NCBI RefSeq assembly: GCF_014648175.1
Contig: NZ_BMQP01000011.1
Location: 1 to 64,000 of the forward strand
Direction: 5' to 3'
Source of the DNA: Planobispora rosea
GTDB taxonomy: Bacteria > Actinomycetota > Actinomycetes > Streptosporangiales > Streptosporangiaceae
Length of the DNA: 64,000 bases
Positions 1-9,130 of the stretch are shown here, one piece after another. Position numbers and translations under genes: made by a program. Numbering within the stretch: the first letter of the stretch is position 1; each line of letters starts with the position of its first letter. The notes below the pieces were generated by a model. That model had not been told where the DNA came from and made no database searches. It saw nothing but the letters and a program-made list of their open reading frames with translations.

Positions 1-34
1 GTTCCGCGCCTACCGCCCCGTCAACATCCACTGA
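1..34 (+). CDS. C-terminal tail of an unidentified protein (partial)
   Basis: An open frame entering from the left edge reads FRAYRPVNIH and stops at TGA (32-34). Only ten residues are visible, so neither the family nor even the coding status can be settled. It is listed because the next gene is on the opposite strand and stops at 131, which fits a convergent arrangement. The 96 bases between the two stops hold no gene; a weak CCCCC/GGGGG inverted repeat lies near 98-115. Confidence 0.3.
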   Translation, partial: FRAYRPVNIH

Positions 35-130
35 AGCGACACCCACCGAGCCGGCACCCACCGGCCCCCCTCACGGCAGACCGGTGCACCCGGATATCCC
101 CCGGCGCGGCGGGGGCGGCCGGGAGGCGGG

Positions 131-3100
131 CTAACGCTGGAAGGAGCTGCCCAGGTCGATGCTCTCCATCGCCTTGCGGATGCGCTTGTCGGAGACGGGG
201 TACGGCGTGCCGAGAGTCTGGGCGAAGTAGCTCACCCGGAGCTCCTCGATCATCCAGCGGATCTTCTGGACCTCCTCGTCGCCGCGGCGGGCGGGCGGGA
301 GCTTGTCCAGCAGGTCGTGATACTCGTCCTCGATGTCGTGGACCTTGTGCATGCGCTCCTCGTCCCGGTACGGATCGTCGGGGAGCTTCTCCAGGCGGCG
401 CTCGGCCGCCCTCAGGTAGCGCAGCAGGTCGGGCAGGCGCCGGTGGCCGGTGGCGGTGACGAAGCCGGGGTAGACCAGGTTCCCGACCTGCTCGCGGATG
501 TCCTCCACGGCGGGGGTGGGGCGCGCCTCGGCCAGACGGGTGCCGAGGCCGTGCCAGACCGCCAGGATGCTCCGGACCCGGTCGACCACCTCGGCGGCGG
601 TGTCGAACAGCTCGGCGCGGACCTTGTCGTGCAGGGCGGTGAAGGCGGACTCCTCCCAGACCGGCCCGCCGTACTCGCCCATGAGCTTGTCGGCGGCGCA
701 GGCGACGCAGTCGTCGAACAGCGCCGTGGCTCCGGCGTGCGGGCTGCGGCTGAGCGTCAGCTTGGCCTGGTTGTCCAGGCGGCCGAGGATCCACTTGGCC
801 GGGGAGGGGGTGTTGAGCAGCAGCAGTCTGCGGGTGCCCTCCCACATGGCGCGGCGCTGCTCGGCCTCGGTCTCGAACATGCGCACGGCCACGCTGGCGC
901 CCTCGTCGGCCAGGGCCGGGTAGGCCTTCATCCGCCGCTGCTCGAACGTCCTGGGCAGCGCGCCCACGCTCCACGTGGTCAGGCCCGACTGCTCGATCCC
1001 GGCGGCCTTGGAGAGGGTCTGGCGGAGCTTGGGGGCCAGCCGCCGCTTGAGCTCGGCCAGGTCCTTGCTCTCGGCGAGCTTGTGCTTGCGGCCGTCGACC
1101 ACCCGGAAGGTGATCTTCAGGTGGTCGGGGACGTTCTCGAGCTGCCAGGCCTCGCGCGGGACCTGGATGCCGGTGAGGTTCAGCAGTTCCCGCTCCAGTA
1201 CGGCCAGCAGCGGTTCCTGGGTGGGCTTGGCCCGCTGGAGCACCTGCTTGGCGTAGTTGGGGGCGGGCACGAAGTTGCGCCGGATGTTCTTGGGCAGGGA
1301 GCGGATGAGCGCGGTGAGCAGTTCCTCGCGCAGGCCGGGGATCTGCCAGTCGAAGCCCTCGACGTTGACCTGGTTGAGCAGCGAGAGCGGGATGTGCGCG
1401 GTGACGCCGTCGGCGTCGGCTCCCGGCTCGAACTGGTAGGTCAGCGGGAAGCGCAGGCCGCCCTGCCGCCAGACGTCGGGATAGTCGCGCTGGCTGACGT
1501 CCCCGGCCGTCTCGCTGATGAGCATCGACTTCTCGAAGTTGAGCAGGTCGGGATCGGCCTGCCTGGCCTTCTTCCACCAGGAGTCGAAGTGGCGCCCGGA
1601 GACGACCTCCTGGCCGACGCGCTGGTCGTAGAAGTCGAACAGGGTCTCGTCGTCGACGAGGATGTCGCGGCGGCGGGCGCGCTCCTCCAGCTCCTCGACC
1701 TCCGAAAGGAGCTTGCGGTTCTCCCTGAAGAAGGCGTGGTGGGTCTCCCAGTCGCCCTCGACCAGGGCGTGCCGGATGAACAGCTCGCGGCTCGTCTCCG
1801 GGTCGATGCGGCCGTAGTTGACCTTGCGCTGGGCCACGATCGGCACGCCGTACAGGGTGACCTTCTCGTAGGCCACCACGGAGGCCTGCTTCTTCTCCCA
1901 GTGCGGCTCGGAGTAGGTGCGCTTGATCAGGTGCTGGGCCAGCGGCTCGACCCACTCGGGCTCGATCTTGGCGTTGACCCGCGCCCAGAGCCGGGAGGTC
2001 TCCACCAGCTCGGCGGACATCACCCAGAGCGGCTGCTTCTTGGCCAGCGCGGAGCCGGGGAAGATCGCGAAGCGGGCGTTGCGGGCGCCGACGTACTCCG
2101 TCATGGGACGGCGCGGGCCGTCCTGGGGGCCCTTCTTGTCGATGTCCTTGACGCCGATGTGCGACAGCAGACCGGACAGCAGGGAGACGTGGATCTTCTG
2201 CTCGTCGCCGGGCGTGCTGTTGAGCGTGACACCGAGCGACTTCGACATCTGCCGGAGCTGGCTGTAGACGTCCTGCCACTCGCGTACGCGCAGGTAGTTG
2301 AGGAACTCCGCCTTGCACAGCCGGCGGAAGGCGCTGGAGGACAGCTCCTTCTGCTTGTCCTGCAGGTAGTTCCAGAGGGTCAGGTAGGTCAGGAAGTCGG
2401 ACTCCTTGTCGGCGAAGCGCCGGTGCATCTCGTCGGCGGCCTGCTGCTTGTCGGCCGGACGCTCGCGCGGGTCCTGGATCGACAGGGCGGCGGCGATGAC
2501 CATGACCTCGCGCACGCAGCCGTTGTGGTCGGCCTCCAGCACCATCCGGGCCAGGCGCGGGTCCACCGGGAGCCCGGCGAGCTTGCGGCCCAGCGGGGTG
2601 ATCCGCCTGGCCTCGTCGAACGCCCCGAGCTCGCGCAGCAGGTCCATGCCGTCCTTGACCTGGCGCTGATCCGGCGGCTCGACGAACGGGAAGGCGGAGA
2701 TGTCGCCCAGGCCGATGGAGGTCATCTGCAGGATGACCGAGGCGAGGTTCGTACGGAGGATCTCCGGGTCGGTGAACTCCGGCCGGGCGAGGAAGTCCTC
2801 CTCCTCGTAGAGCCGGATGCACACGCCCTCGGAGACGCGGCCGCAGCGGCCCTTGCGCTGGTTGGCCGAGGCCTGGGAGATGGCCTCGATCGGCAGGCGC
2901 TGGACCTTGGTCCGGTGGCTGTAACGGGAGATGCGGGCGAAGCCGGGATCCACCACGTATTTGATGCCGGGCACGGTCAGCGAGGTCTCGGCCACGTTGG
3001 TGGCCAGCACGACCCGGCGGCCCCGGTGCGGCTGGAAGACCCTGTGCTGCTCGGCGGCCGAGAGCCGGGCGTACAGCGGGAGGATCTCGACGTCCTTGCG

Positions 3101-4033
3101 TTTGGACAGGGCGTCGGCGGTGTCGCGGATCTCCCGCTCGCCGCTCAGGAAGACCAGGATGTCGCCGGGCCCTTCCCGGCAGAGCTCGTCCACCGCGTCG
3201 CCGATGGCCTGGATCTGGTCGTCGTCCTCGCCGACCGGCCGGTAGCGCACCTCGACGGGGTAGGTCCGGCCGGAGACCTCCACGATCGGGGCGTCGCCGA
3301 AGTGCCGGGAGAAGCGCTCCGGGTCGATGGTCGCCGAGGTGATGATCACCTTCAGGTCGGGGCGGCGCGGGAGCAGTTGCTTGAGGTAGCCGAGGATGAA
3401 GTCGATGTTGAGGCTGCGCTCGTGCGCCTCGTCGATGATCAGCGTGTCGTACTGGACGAGGTCGCGGTCGCCCTGGAGCTCGGCCAGGAGGATGCCGTCG
3501 GTCATGACCTTGATGAGCGTGCCGTCGCCCACCTGGTCGGTGAAGCGCACCTTGTAGCCCACCGCGTCGCCGAGCGGGGTGCCGAGCTCCTCGGCCACGC
3601 GCTCGGCCACGGTCCTGGCCGCGATCCGGCGGGGCTGGGTGTGCCCGATCAGGCCCTTGACGCCCAGGCCCAGCTCCAGGCACATCTTCGGCAGCTGGGT
3701 GGTCTTGCCCGATCCGGTCTCACCGGCGACGATCACGACCTGGTGGTCGCGGATGGCCTCCAGGATGTCGTCCCGGCGCTGGCTGACCGGGAGGGCCTCG
3801 GGATAGGTCACCTCCGGCACGCCCGCGCGCCGCGCGGCGATCCGCTGCTCGGCCCGGCCGATCTCGGCGCCGACCTCCTCAGCGATCTTCTGCTGGACCG
3901 CGCGGTTCCTGACCTTGCGCACGCCGTCGAGTCGCCGCCCCAGCCGCCGCTGGTCGCGGAGCGTCAGCTCGGGCAGGCGGGTGCGGAGCTCGTGGAGCTC
4001 GGCGAGTGGAGATGTCAACGGAGGCGTTCCCAT
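131..4033 (-). CDS. hrpA: ATP-dependent RNA helicase HrpA (DEAH box)
   Basis: This 1300-residue protein is an SF2 DEAH-box RNA helicase of the HrpA family, cytoplasmic and thought to act in RNA or ribosome metabolism. Visible motifs are Walker A GETGSGKT at about residues 104-111, DEAH at 201-204, SAT at 233-235, and motif VI QRKGRCGR. A helicase-associated region and the long HrpA-specific C-terminal domain follow. Length matches full-size HrpA (about 1300 residues). The ATG at 4033 is chosen because homologs begin shortly before the LTLRDQRRLGRRLD segment; an in-frame TTG at 4075 would add 14 residues with no better ribosome binding site. The gene stands alone, convergent with whatever ends at base 34 and back to back in the same direction with the cellulase. 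Confidence 0.96.
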   Translation of the reverse strand: MGTPPLTSPLAELHELRTRLPELTLRDQRRLGRRLDGVRKVRNRAVQQKIAEEVGAEIGRAEQRIAARRAGVPEVTYPEALPVSQRRDDILEAIRDHQVVIVAGETGSGKTTQLPKMCLELGLGVKGLIGHTQPRRIAARTVAERVAEELGTPLGDAVGYKVRFTDQVGDGTLIKVMTDGILLAELQGDRDLVQYDTLIIDEAHERSLNIDFILGYLKQLLPRRPDLKVIITSATIDPERFSRHFGDAPIVEVSGRTYPVEVRYRPVGEDDDQIQAIGDAVDELCREGPGDILVFLSGEREIRDTADALSKRKDVEILPLYARLSAAEQHRVFQPHRGRRVVLATNVAETSLTVPGIKYVVDPGFARISRYSHRTKVQRLPIEAISQASANQRKGRCGRVSEGVCIRLYEEEDFLARPEFTDPEILRTNLASVILQMTSIGLGDISAFPFVEPPDQRQVKDGMDLLRELGAFDEARRITPLGRKLAGLPVDPRLARMVLEADHNGCVREVMVIAAALSIQDPRERPADKQQAADEMHRRFADKESDFLTYLTLWNYLQDKQKELSSSAFRRLCKAEFLNYLRVREWQDVYSQLRQMSKSLGVTLNSTPGDEQKIHVSLLSGLLSHIGVKDIDKKGPQDGPRRPMTEYVGARNARFAIFPGSALAKKQPLWVMSAELVETSRLWARVNAKIEPEWVEPLAQHLIKRTYSEPHWEKKQASVVAYEKVTLYGVPIVAQRKVNYGRIDPETSRELFIRHALVEGDWETHHAFFRENRKLLSEVEELEERARRRDILVDDETLFDFYDQRVGQEVVSGRHFDSWWKKARQADPDLLNFEKSMLISETAGDVSQRDYPDVWRQGGLRFPLTYQFEPGADADGVTAHIPLSLLNQVNVEGFDWQIPGLREELLTALIRSLPKNIRRNFVPAPNYAKQVLQRAKPTQEPLLAVLERELLNLTGIQVPREAWQLENVPDHLKITFRVVDGRKHKLAESKDLAELKRRLAPKLRQTLSKAAGIEQSGLTTWSVGALPRTFEQRRMKAYPALADEGASVAVRMFETEAEQRRAMWEGTRRLLLLNTPSPAKWILGRLDNQAKLTLSRSPHAGATALFDDCVACAADKLMGEYGGPVWEESAFTALHDKVRAELFDTAAEVVDRVRSILAVWHGLGTRLAEARPTPAVEDIREQVGNLVYPGFVTATGHRRLPDLLRYLRAAERRLEKLPDDPYRDEERMHKVHDIEDEYHDLLDKLPPARRGDEEVQKIRWMIEELRVSYFAQTLGTPYPVSDKRIRKAMESIDLGSSFQR

Positions 4034-4163
4034 GTTACTTGCCAGGATACTTTCGGCCCATCGGTCAGGAGCCAACCGCCCATGGTGCCTGACTTGTTCC
4101 CCGTACGCATCCCAATATCCGCCGCTCCGCCCTGGCCGTACGGTACGGCCCCGCCACGCGGTA

Positions 4164-4199
4164 CGGCCCCGCCGCCCCCTCTCGGGGGCGACGGGGCCG
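4164..4199. terminator. GC-rich hairpin terminator after the cellulase gene
   Basis: CGGCCCCGCCGCCCCC and GGGGGCGACGGGGCCG pair around a TCTC loop with one mismatched triplet. It lies 30 bases past the stop of the GH6 gene (read leftwards). There is no T-run, as is usual in high-GC actinomycetes. Confidence 0.6.
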
Positions 4200-4229
4200 C
4201 GCTCTACCGTGCCGTGTCAGCGGTGGGGG

Positions 4230-6533
4230 CTACTGGACGGGCGGGTAGGCGTTCTTCAGCAGCTCCCGGAACTGGGCGGAGAACCACTGGCCGGAGATCG
4301 GGGCGTCCGGCAGGGCGCCGCTCTTGTTGAACTTGTTGCGCTCGTTGCCCTCGTAGGTCGGGTCGCACATCCGGTCGAAGCCCTTGCCCTCGTCGTTCGG
4401 GATGAACTTGCTGGAGCCGTCGGACTCGCCCGGAGGCTTGATCCAGACGTAGGCGTCCAGGCCGGGGGCCGGGTTGGCCTGCGGCCGCTCGCCGAGGCCC
4501 GCACCGGCCTGGTTGCACCAGTTGCCGGCGTGGAGGCGGCGGTCGACCCGCGACTCGTCGACGAAGGTGTCGACGTTGTTGGAGGTGCTGGGCTTGGTCG
4601 GGCGGGCGGTGCCGCCCCAGCCGTTGCGGGAGGTGTCGATCAGCATGCCGATGTTGCTCTTGAAGCCCCGCCGGATCAGCTCCTGCCGGAAGGCCTGGGC
4701 GAAGGAGAGCTCGTCGACGTAGAAGTTCCAGTCGAGCCACCTGGACTGGCGGACCGTCTGGCCGTTGACGGTGGTGCTGATGGTGAAGTGCGGCTCCTTC
4801 AGCGCCGAGTAGTTGGCGGTGTTGGTGATGAAGCCGTCGACGCTGTCGAAGCCCTTGGCGGTGCCGGCGACGGTGGTGGCGAACAGCTCGGCCGAGGGGC
4901 CGAAGTTCGTGTCCCAGCCGATCCAGCCATGGTGGGCGGCGTCGATGTAGGTGTAGACGTTGGGGATGGCGTGCAGCTTGTCCAGGGCGTAGCGGACGCC
5001 GTTGACGTAGGCGCCGCTGTCCTTGGCCTCCTGGCACTTGGCCACGTTGAGGTTGGTGACCAGGTTGGGCAGCGAGTCGATCTCGATGATCGTCACGATC
5101 CGCAGGGCCGCGTACTTCGGGTCCTTCATGATCGCGGCGATCGGGTCGATGTACTCGGTCTTGTAGCGGTTCAGACCGTTCTCTGCGATGAGCAGCTCAC
5201 CGTTGGAGGCCAGCGCCGAGCAGTCGCGGTTGGGCAGGTTGTAGATGACGATCTGGATCGTCAGCGGCTTGTTGCCGTTGGCGGCGTCCTGCTTGAGCGC
5301 CTCGTCGAGGTGGGCGCGCAGGCCCATGGCCGAGGAGCTGCCCGCGATGGCCGCGATGCGGTCCAGCCACACGCCGGTGGAGATGTTCGCCACCGCGTCG
5401 CCGCCCGGCTCGGCGGCGGCCTTGGCCGACCACTGCGGGTTCACGTAGCCGGTCGCACCGTCGTAGGGGTTGTCGACGTGCTCGCCGACCGGCGGCGTGT
5501 CGCCGTCGTTGTCCTCCTCGGTCGCGGTGACCGAGACGCCGGTGTGACCGGTGGCGGCGGCCGCGATGGTGGCGGTGCCGTTGCTCTCGTCGGAGTCCTC
5601 CGCGGCGGAGACCGTCACGTTCTGCGCGGTGTTCCAGTTGGAGGCGGTGAAGGTCAGCGAGGAGGGCGCGATGGTGAGGTCGGCGTCACCGGTCTTGGTC
5701 AGGTTGACCGTGACGTTGCCCGACGGCGCCTGGCTCAGCTTGTACCCGACGGTCTTGCTGCCGCCCTCGGGAACGCTCACCGAGGCGGACGAGGCGACGA
5801 TCGACGGGTTGCCCGTTCCGCCGACCGTGAAGGGAACCCCGGCGCTCTCCTTGCTCAGGACCGGGGTGCCGTCGTCGTAGGCCTTGGCCGTGGCGGTGTG
5901 GGCGCCGGAGGACAGGCCGGTGGCGGAGTGGGAGTAGGGGGCGCTGGTGTCGGTGCCGACGAGCGTGCCGTCGACGTAGAACTCGACCTTGCTGACCGCG
6001 CCGTCGTCGGAGGCCGTCGCGGCGAGCGGCACGGCCGCGCCCGCGGCGTGCGTGGAGCCGCTCGCCGGACTGGTCAGGCTGACGGTGGGGGCCTGGTTGA
6101 CCGGGGGCTGGCCGCCGCAGGCGACGCCGTTGATCGAGAAGTCGGTCGGCTTGGGGTTGGAGCCGCTCCATGAGCCGTTGAAGCCGACGCTGGTGGAGGC
6201 GCCGGTGGCGAGCTTGCCGTTCCACTCGAGGTTCTTCGCGGTGACCTTGTCCGCTTCCTGCTTCCAGGTCGCCGACCAGCCCTGCTGAAGCTTCTGCCCG
6301 GCGGTGAAGGTGAAGCCGAGGGTCCAGCCGTCGATCGCGTCACCGAGGTTCTTGATGGTGACGTTGGCGGTGAAGCCGCCCTGCCAGTCGTTGGTGGAGT
6401 AGGCGACGTCGCAGGTGACGGCCGCGTGGGCGGTCGCCGCCTGGCCGGTGGCGAGGCCCGCCGCGGCGACCAGTACGGCCGCCGTGGTCGCAGCCCGGTT
6501 CCGCCAGGCTTGGCGGCGCGGATGTGCTCTCAT
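4230..6533 (-). CDS. Secreted GH6 cellobiohydrolase/endoglucanase with CBM2
   Basis: This is a 767-residue secreted modular cellulase. From the ATG at 6533 the order is: signal peptide (about 1-38, ending AATAHA), family 2 carbohydrate-binding module (about 39-140, Trp-rich, Cys at both ends), an Ig-like domain (about 149-240), a Calx-beta-like domain (about 245-345), and a GH6 catalytic domain (about 355-767). GH6 hallmarks are IVIYNLPNRDCSAL (the YxxPxRDC signature with its Asp), EIDSLPN, and the IDTSRNGWGG strand. GH6 enzymes hydrolyse beta-1,4-glucan with inversion; endo versus exo mode cannot be told from sequence alone. The start at 6533 has a GGAG eight bases upstream; ATG at 6542 is the alternative. 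An exact CebR operator lies 22 bases upstream of the start, so induction by cello-oligosaccharides is expected. Confidence 0.95.
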   Translation of the reverse strand: MRAHPRRQAWRNRAATTAAVLVAAAGLATGQAATAHAAVTCDVAYSTNDWQGGFTANVTIKNLGDAIDGWTLGFTFTAGQKLQQGWSATWKQEADKVTAKNLEWNGKLATGASTSVGFNGSWSGSNPKPTDFSINGVACGGQPPVNQAPTVSLTSPASGSTHAAGAAVPLAATASDDGAVSKVEFYVDGTLVGTDTSAPYSHSATGLSSGAHTATAKAYDDGTPVLSKESAGVPFTVGGTGNPSIVASSASVSVPEGGSKTVGYKLSQAPSGNVTVNLTKTGDADLTIAPSSLTFTASNWNTAQNVTVSAAEDSDESNGTATIAAAATGHTGVSVTATEEDNDGDTPPVGEHVDNPYDGATGYVNPQWSAKAAAEPGGDAVANISTGVWLDRIAAIAGSSSAMGLRAHLDEALKQDAANGNKPLTIQIVIYNLPNRDCSALASNGELLIAENGLNRYKTEYIDPIAAIMKDPKYAALRIVTIIEIDSLPNLVTNLNVAKCQEAKDSGAYVNGVRYALDKLHAIPNVYTYIDAAHHGWIGWDTNFGPSAELFATTVAGTAKGFDSVDGFITNTANYSALKEPHFTISTTVNGQTVRQSRWLDWNFYVDELSFAQAFRQELIRRGFKSNIGMLIDTSRNGWGGTARPTKPSTSNNVDTFVDESRVDRRLHAGNWCNQAGAGLGERPQANPAPGLDAYVWIKPPGESDGSSKFIPNDEGKGFDRMCDPTYEGNERNKFNKSGALPDAPISGQWFSAQFRELLKNAYPPVQ

Positions 6534-6555
6534 GGGTGTCATCTCCAGGTGGGGG

Positions 6556-6569
6556 TGGGAGCGCTCCCA
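6556..6569. promoter_or_regulatory. CebR operator upstream of the cellulase
   Basis: TGGGAGCGCTCCCA is a perfect 14-bp palindrome identical to the CebR (LacI-family, cellobiose-responsive repressor) consensus known from Streptomyces and Thermobifida. It lies 22 bp upstream of the GH6 start, where bound repressor would block transcription. No cebR gene lies in the window. Confidence 0.92.
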
Positions 6570-6765
6570 TCGTCCGGATGTTTCCGGCGTGTGTACAGAG
6601 CCCAACCTCCGGCGGGCCGGCCGGTGACGTCCTCACCAACTCTGACCTGAAGGAACGTCCGGACAACCCGATGAAAGTTTCACCGGCGCGCCCGCCGTCC
6701 GGCCGTCCTCCCGCCGTTCCGGCCGCCCGCAAGCCGTCCCGGGCACCGGCCCGCCACCCGCCGAG

Positions 6766-6791
6766 CGCGTCCGGGCGGCCCCCGGGACGCG
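6766..6791. terminator. Hairpin after the sortase operon
   Basis: CGCGTCCGGG and CCCGGGACGCG pair around CGGCC with a single bulge. It lies 12-37 bases past the sortase stop and before the cellulase promoter, so it probably insulates the two. Confidence 0.5.
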
Positions 6792-6802
6792 TCCGGTCCG
6801 CC

Positions 6803-7573
6803 TCACCCGCCGGGGAAGTCCGACAGCCGGTACCAGGCGGCGAAGTCGCCGTAGACGATCAGGTTGTCCTCGTAGGACTGGCGTTCGTGGTCGTAGCGGC
6901 CCCCGCAGGTCACGAGCCTGATCGTCGGGTACGGCAGGACCCGGTAGACCCGGCTCACCGGGAAGGCCTCCTTGCGGGCCCGCTCGACCGACGACACCCG
7001 GAAGACCACCACGGTCCCGTCCGAGCGGACCACGGCCACCGCGTCGCCCCGCGCGACACCCGGCAGCCGGGCGAACACCGCGGGACCGGTCCTGGTGTCG
7101 AGGTGGCCGACGATGACCGCCGGACCGGCCTCGCCCGGCGCCGGGCCGGACCGGTCCCATCCCACGAGGTCGGCCCGCCGGAGCGGCGGCGCGTCCAGCA
7201 CCCCGTCGTGCGCCGGGCCGATCCAGGTGATCGGGGCGTTGACCCCGGCCCGCGGGACCACGAGCGCCACCGGTTCGGCCGGGCCCGGCCAGCCGGGCAG
7301 CGGGTCCGGCCAGCCGGACCTCGGGGCGGACCCGGTGCCCCTCTTCTTGCGGGCGGGCGTCCCGGCCGTGCCGGCGCCCCCGGGGTCCGCCGGCCTGTCC
7401 GCCCTCCCCGGCGACGGGGAGGCGGCGGATCCCGCCGGCGGCACGGGCGCGGCGGTCGGCAGAGAGCGGACCAGAGCCGGGTCCGCCTCCTCGCCCGTCA
7501 CCCCCCGGCACCCCGCGACCAGCAGGACCATCACGAGACCCAGCGCCGGGACGGCTCTCCCGGCGTCCCTCAC
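6803..7573 (-). CDS. Class F sortase (lipoprotein-like N-terminus)
   Basis: A 256-residue protein with a hydrophobic N-terminus ending in LVAGC, which reads as a lipobox, then a Pro/Ala/Gly-rich linker (about 28-95) and a sortase domain (about 96-256). The catalytic signatures are VIVGHLDT (His) and LVTCGG (Cys), with Arg later in the barrel. This pattern matches the actinobacterial class F sortases. Sortases transpeptidate proteins carrying LPxTG-like signals. The start overlaps the stop of the upstream surface-protein gene by four bases (ATGA), indicating translational coupling and a shared function. The neighbour lacks a clear LPxTG, so the substrate is unproven. Confidence 0.88.
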   Translation of the reverse strand: MRDAGRAVPALGLVMVLLVAGCRGVTGEEADPALVRSLPTAAPVPPAGSAASPSPGRADRPADPGGAGTAGTPARKKRGTGSAPRSGWPDPLPGWPGPAEPVALVVPRAGVNAPITWIGPAHDGVLDAPPLRRADLVGWDRSGPAPGEAGPAVIVGHLDTRTGPAVFARLPGVARGDAVAVVRSDGTVVVFRVSSVERARKEAFPVSRVYRVLPYPTIRLVTCGGRYDHERQSYEDNLIVYGDFAAWYRLSDFPGG

Positions 7574-8187
7574 CTCGCGTTCCGGCGCCGCCGTAGCAGG
7601 AGCAGCGCGCCGCCGGCGAGCCCGGCGACGGTCCCGCCGACGGCCCAGATCTTCGCCGCTCCGCCCTCCCCGCCCGTCGCGCCGGTCCCGCCGTCCGTCA
7701 TGCCGCCGGACAGGGCGAGGCCGCCGCCGCCGGTGTCCGGGCCGTCTCCGCCGACGACCTCGAAGGTTCCGTAGAGAGTGACGCCGTTGCCCTCGCAGAC
7801 GACCTCCACGACCTGGCGGCCGGGTTCGGCCCCGGAGGAGACCCGGGCGGATCCGGACGGGTTGCCCTCACTTCCGCCGGTGAGCTCGGCATCGGCCTGG
7901 AACACCTCCGACGTGGCGACGGCCGGTGCTCCGCAGTCGTGCGCGGTGACCTCGAGGCTCCCGCCGGCCTCGACCCGGGACGGCGAGACCTCCACGTCCT
8001 CCGCCGCCGCGGGCGAGGCCGCCGCCCGCGGAACCGCCGCGTCACCGGAGAACACCGCATCACCGGAGAAAACCGCGCCTGCGGAAGGCACCGCTGCCGG
8101 GAACGCCGCCCCGGCGGGGAACGACGCCACCGTGATCGCGGCGACCGCCGTACCGACCCAACGCCCGGCAACATCCATCGGCCGCAT
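7570..8187 (-). CDS. Secreted, C-terminally membrane-anchored Ala/Gly-rich protein
   Basis: A 205-residue protein of no recognised family. It has an Arg-containing N-terminus with a hydrophobic signal segment (about 10-35), a duplicated AVFSGD motif, a beta-rich domain (about 60-145) with two Cys that could form a disulfide, a Gly-rich spacer ([17 protein letters not shown]), one transmembrane helix (about 178-198) and a final RRRRNAR. The overall plan (spacer, helix, positive tail) is that of a cell-wall anchored protein, but no LPxTG is present; LALSGG sits where it would be. A GGGGAG ribosome site precedes the ATG at 8187. It is coupled to the sortase gene by a 4-base overlap. Confidence 0.75.
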   Translation of the reverse strand: MRPMDVAGRWVGTAVAAITVASFPAGAAFPAAVPSAGAVFSGDAVFSGDAAVPRAAASPAAAEDVEVSPSRVEAGGSLEVTAHDCGAPAVATSEVFQADAELTGGSEGNPSGSARVSSGAEPGRQVVEVVCEGNGVTLYGTFEVVGGDGPDTGGGGLALSGGMTDGGTGATGGEGGAAKIWAVGGTVAGLAGGALLLLRRRRNAR

Positions 8188-8310
8188 CGTGTCTCCCCGT
8201 CCCGTCGGCTCCGATCTCCTGGCTTCGGCTACCTACCCAGGCCAGAGGACGTGTCCGGCAAAACACGATCAAAGTCTGAACGGCCTTTCCGCATGTGCCG
8301 GACAAGACCG

Positions 8311-8344
8311 TCGAAGGGCTGCGGCTGCTCGAAGGGCTGCGGCT
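8311..8344. repeat. 16-bp direct repeat at the end of ppgK
   Basis: TCGAAGGGCTGCGGCT occurs twice (8311-8326 and 8329-8344), two bases apart. The second copy covers the ppgK stop codon region. Probably a slippage duplication. Confidence 0.6.
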
Positions 8345-9077
8345 ACAGCGCCGCGGCGGCCATCGCGGCCCCGACGATCCCGGCGCTGTTGAGGAGCGCG
8401 GCCGGCACGACCCGGGTACGGACCCTCACCAGCGGCAGGAACTTCTCGGACTTCTTGCTGACCCCGCCGCCGATGATGATCAGCGAGGGTGAGAACAACA
8501 TCTCGACGTGGCGGAGATAGTCCTCCACCCGTTCCGCCCACTCCTTCCAGCTCAGGTCGTGATGCTCCCGAGCGTGGTCGGACGCCCGCTTCTCGGCCTC
8601 CTTGCCGCCGAGCTCGAGGTGTCCGAGCTCGGTGTTGGGCACCAGCCGCCCGTCGATGAACAGAGCGCTGCCGATCCCGGTGCCGAACGTCAGCATCAGC
8701 ACCACGCCCGCCTCCCCCTTGGCGGCGCCGGCCGCCACCTCGGCGAGTCCGGCCGCGTCGGCGTCGTTGAGCACGGCCACGGGTCGCCCCGTCGCGGCGG
8801 AGAACAGTCCTCGCGCGTCCGTCCCGATCCATCCGGAATCCAGGTTGGCGGCGGTCATGGTGATGCCGTCCAGCACGACCCCGGGGAAGGTCACCCCGAC
8901 CGGCCCGATCCAGGAGAAGTGCCCGGCGATCCGCCCGACCACCTCCGCCACCGCCTCGGGTACGGCCGGAACGGGGGTCGGAATCCGGAAGCGCTCCTCG
9001 ATCAGCTCGCCCCGCTCCAGGTCGACCGGGGCGCCCTTGATTCCGGATCCTCCGATGTCGATTCCCAGTGCTCGCAT
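8343..9077 (-). CDS. ppgK: Polyphosphate glucokinase (ROK family)
   Basis: A 244-residue cytoplasmic kinase that phosphorylates glucose using polyphosphate (or ATP), an actinobacterial speciality. The phosphate-1 loop is DIGGSGIKG near the N-terminus, the catalytic segment is LNDADAAG, and the ADP/polyP loop is [12 protein letters not shown]. The glucose-binding segment [19 protein letters not shown] is characteristic of PpgK and separates it from general ROK kinases. Length matches PpgK. AAAGGAGG precedes the ATG. It is divergent from the response regulator gene with a 53-bp shared promoter space. Confidence 0.95.
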   Translation of the reverse strand: MRALGIDIGGSGIKGAPVDLERGELIEERFRIPTPVPAVPEAVAEVVGRIAGHFSWIGPVGVTFPGVVLDGITMTAANLDSGWIGTDARGLFSAATGRPVAVLNDADAAGLAEVAAGAAKGEAGVVLMLTFGTGIGSALFIDGRLVPNTELGHLELGGKEAEKRASDHAREHHDLSWKEWAERVEDYLRHVEMLFSPSLIIIGGGVSKKSEKFLPLVRVRTRVVPAALLNSAGIVGAAMAAAAL

Positions 9078-9130
9078 GGTCTGCCTCCTTTGCCCGCCCT
9101 CTACCCGAACAAAGGTGGCAAAATCGCATA

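Noticed and set aside
21..3683. Very long open frames antisense to hrpA (and similar ones opposite KatG, the GCS2 genes and others)
   Set aside because: They mirror codon-position GC of the real genes; their translations are low-complexity Arg/Pro/Gly or Val/Leu/Gly sequence with no domain.
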